DNA of 64,000 nucleotides from Asterochloris sp. CNOR1 (Eukaryota; Chlorophyta; Trebouxiophyceae; Trebouxiales; Trebouxiaceae): positions 1,178,001 to 1,242,000 of the forward strand of contig OZ017747.1 of NCBI GenBank assembly GCA_963969365.1, given 5' to 3'. Below the pieces are notes generated by a model. It made no database searches. It was given only the letters and a program-made list of their open reading frames with translations, and was not told the origin of the DNA. Both the position numbers and the translations under genes were made by a program. Positions 63,601 to 64,000 of the stretch are shown here, piece after piece. The stretch's first letter is position 1. Each line of letters opens with the position of its first letter.

Positions 63601-64000
63601 GATGAGCCTGAACTTGCGGAGCTGTTCAAGCGCCAACTGGGAGTGCACATGCTGAAGATACCAGGCATGGGGTGAGCCAGCTGACGCACCTGCACTCTTG
63701 TGATGCAGTGTACATGCATCCATGGCCTTGCAGCAGATTGCATGCTTTACCCAATGATCAAGCCAGCTGCTGACAACTCCAGTGCACTCCTGTGTTGCCC
63801 TGCTTTGTCTTGTTGTGTATAATCCTTGTGATGTGCTGTCTGCAAAATTGCAATGCAGGCTGGCCCTTGCTGTTTGCTGTTGGCCTTCTCGCAGAACCTG
63901 CTTGCCTTTGTGCGGGCTGGATTGGCCAGCTGCACATTTTCCGCTGCAAAATTGACAACATGCTAGACACTGAGCTGAGGTTTCCCTGCAGTATGGATGT
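42640..64000 (+). CDS. NOV: NO VEIN (NOV)-like protein with HSP90/histidine-kinase-type ATPase domain, 3' truncated by window
   Basis: Exons in phase: 42640-43023, 43266-43366, 43758-43908, 44319-44444, 45093-45248, 46451-46654, 46955-47333, 47639-47744, 48243-48371, 48768-49401, 49644-49806, 50182-50411, 50808-50917, 51256-51536, 51836-52035, 52124-52285, 52591-52764, 53032-53463, 53842-53976, 54704-54991, 55263-55396, 55695-55926, 56308-56499, 56698-56991, 57256-57696, 58374-58652, 58987-59226, 59422-59587, 60164-60372, 60931-61056, 61526-61747, 62041-62973, 63544-63671 and 63992 onward. That is over 2,700 residues so far. The N-terminal block TLYDLELSLVKRE...FEELVLGPLLKHPLV matches plant NOV. 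The ATPase N-box is HFVLELVQNADDN and the G1 box is GYIGQKGIGFKSVFKITDAP. Arabidopsis NOV is a nuclear factor needed for vascular patterning. The C-terminal DUF3883-type end should lie to the right. Also visible are a SUMO-interaction-like IDLTLSDDEED (about 49072) and a Q8 run. The stretch 45249-46450 may hide another exon. Confidence 0.92.
45225..46025 (+). repeat. Array of degenerate copies of a coiled-coil exon motif in a NOV intron
   Basis: The exon end MEEMQKLSKEV (about 45222-45248) is echoed at 45481 (VMQKLSKAW), 45582 (KMEKLSKEVASDE), 45752 (LSKEVELGNG) and 46004 (VQMLSKQG). The shared core is a variant of agctgagcaaggaggtg. The 45582 copy could be a genuine exon. Confidence 0.75.
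52286..52385 (+). repeat. 48-bp tandem repeat carrying a donor-like junction, NOV intron
   Basis: Units starting gggctgcgca at 52293 and 52341 are about 90% alike, each ending tctgcgtcgagcaggt. The unit's agcag|gtga mimics the real exon/donor at 52281-52289 (AAGCAG|GTGAGG), so the array appears to have grown from that junction. Confidence 0.85.
53170..53193 (+). repeat. CAG repeat encoding eight glutamines in NOV
   Basis: Eight consecutive CAG triplets inside the exon 53032-53463, in a low-complexity linker upstream of the ATPase domain. Confidence 0.9.
57792..57812 (+). repeat. Intronic copy of a NOV exon end
   Basis: ctggtcaccgctctggaggcg parallels ttggtcgctgctctggaggtg at 57679-57699, the exon end LVAALE plus donor, 113 bp upstream, with four mismatches. 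Confidence 0.7.
58209..58240 (+). repeat. Intronic copy of a NOV acceptor and exon start
   Basis: tgcaggccatcgg..tccagcacctg at 58209-58235 matches the true acceptor and exon start at 58370-58396 with two mismatches (AIGIQHLQ against AIGVQHLS). Confidence 0.85.
58707..58910 (+). repeat. Two intronic copies of a NOV exon/donor region
   Basis: The exon end VHLPPSLGSK|gtaaca (58622-58658) is echoed at 58707-58768 (VHLLPCLSTK|gtggg) and at 58850-58910 (VPMLLFLGSR|gtggg). The two copies also share actgcagcatg downstream. A poly-C tract separates them. Confidence 0.82.
58826..58849 (+). repeat. Poly-C tract of 24 in a NOV intron
   Basis: Twenty-four consecutive C residues, between two exon-echo copies. 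It is the second long G:C homopolymer of the window. Confidence 0.9.
59965..60065 (+). repeat. In-frame copy of a NOV exon lying just upstream of it
   Basis: The copy translates as LLFDLHAEEPEAAGG...LPSS, parallel to LVIDLEAEEAEAAGG...LPSS of the exon at 60164-60372. The block gaggctgcaggtggcc is identical at 60001-60016 and 60202-60217. The frame stays open from the copy into the exon. Confidence 0.88.
60525..60543 (+). repeat. Intronic copy of a NOV exon/donor junction
   Basis: ctggccagcagggtgggt mirrors ctggccagcaaggtgggt at 60361-60378 with one mismatch. That site is the LASK exon end and its GTGGGT donor. Confidence 0.82.
62473..62628 (+). repeat. 78-bp tandem repeat inside a NOV exon (26 residues twice)
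   Basis: The unit SDMELDSNAGTPQQGL plus ten further residues occurs twice back to back (gacatggagcttgactc at 62479 and 62557). It is nearly identical at DNA level and in frame, inside the low-complexity part of the 62041-62973 exon. Confidence 0.92.
63018..63142 (+). repeat. Two intronic copies of a NOV exon end
   Basis: The exon end at 62906-62980 (gccagccaccccac ... ccagtctcatgaag-like ... caggtgggca) is echoed at 63018-63074 (cagtctcatgaac) and at 63103-63142 (gccagccaccccac, then gcaggtgggca). Both lie in the following intron. Confidence 0.8.

Overview
The window is nuclear DNA of a green alga (Chlorophyta; a trebouxiophyte-type lineage is my inference). The genes are split into many short exons by GT-AG introns, with a few GC-AG introns. 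Acceptors are almost always TGCAG and donors mostly GTGAGY. The gene set includes a plant-lineage NO VEIN homologue and a trichome-birefringence-like esterase. I rebuilt gene models by hand, chaining exons so that reading phase stays consistent across every junction. The coordinates are unverified by transcripts.

Layout. 111-928 (+) is the 3' end of a PC-esterase/TBL-like gene. 1338-3623 (-) is an M50 (site-2-protease-like) membrane metalloprotease. 3624-5307 holds no gene I can support. 5308-16973 (+) is a ~1,280-residue coiled-coil protein of unknown family with a possible lipid-binding (TULIP-like) middle. 17209-20332 (-) is a papain-type cysteine protease with a short Cys-rich tail. 20326-26583 (-) is a SET-domain protein with a long low-complexity region. 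27002-33856 (+) is the spliceosomal DEAD-box helicase PRP28/DDX23. 34023-41593 (+) is the mismatch-repair protein MSH3. 41601-42388 (-) is a Vma22/CCDC115-type V-ATPase assembly factor. 42640 to beyond the right edge (+) is a giant NO VEIN-like gene with an HSP90/histidine-kinase-type ATPase fold.

The arrangement is very compact. MSH3 and VMA22 converge with 7 bp between their stop codons. PRP28 ends 166 bp before MSH3 on the same strand. The modelled SET stop codon overlaps the cysteine-protease start region. SET/PRP28 and VMA22/NOV are divergent pairs with short shared upstream regions. The genes serve unrelated housekeeping functions (splicing, DNA repair, chromatin, proteolysis, V-ATPase assembly) and are not a functional cluster.

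The most unusual feature runs through the whole window. Many introns carry decayed direct copies ('exon echoes') of a neighbouring exon, usually reaching up to or across a splice junction. I found them in five genes on both strands. This fits intron growth or gain by local tandem duplication of segments carrying AG|GT.
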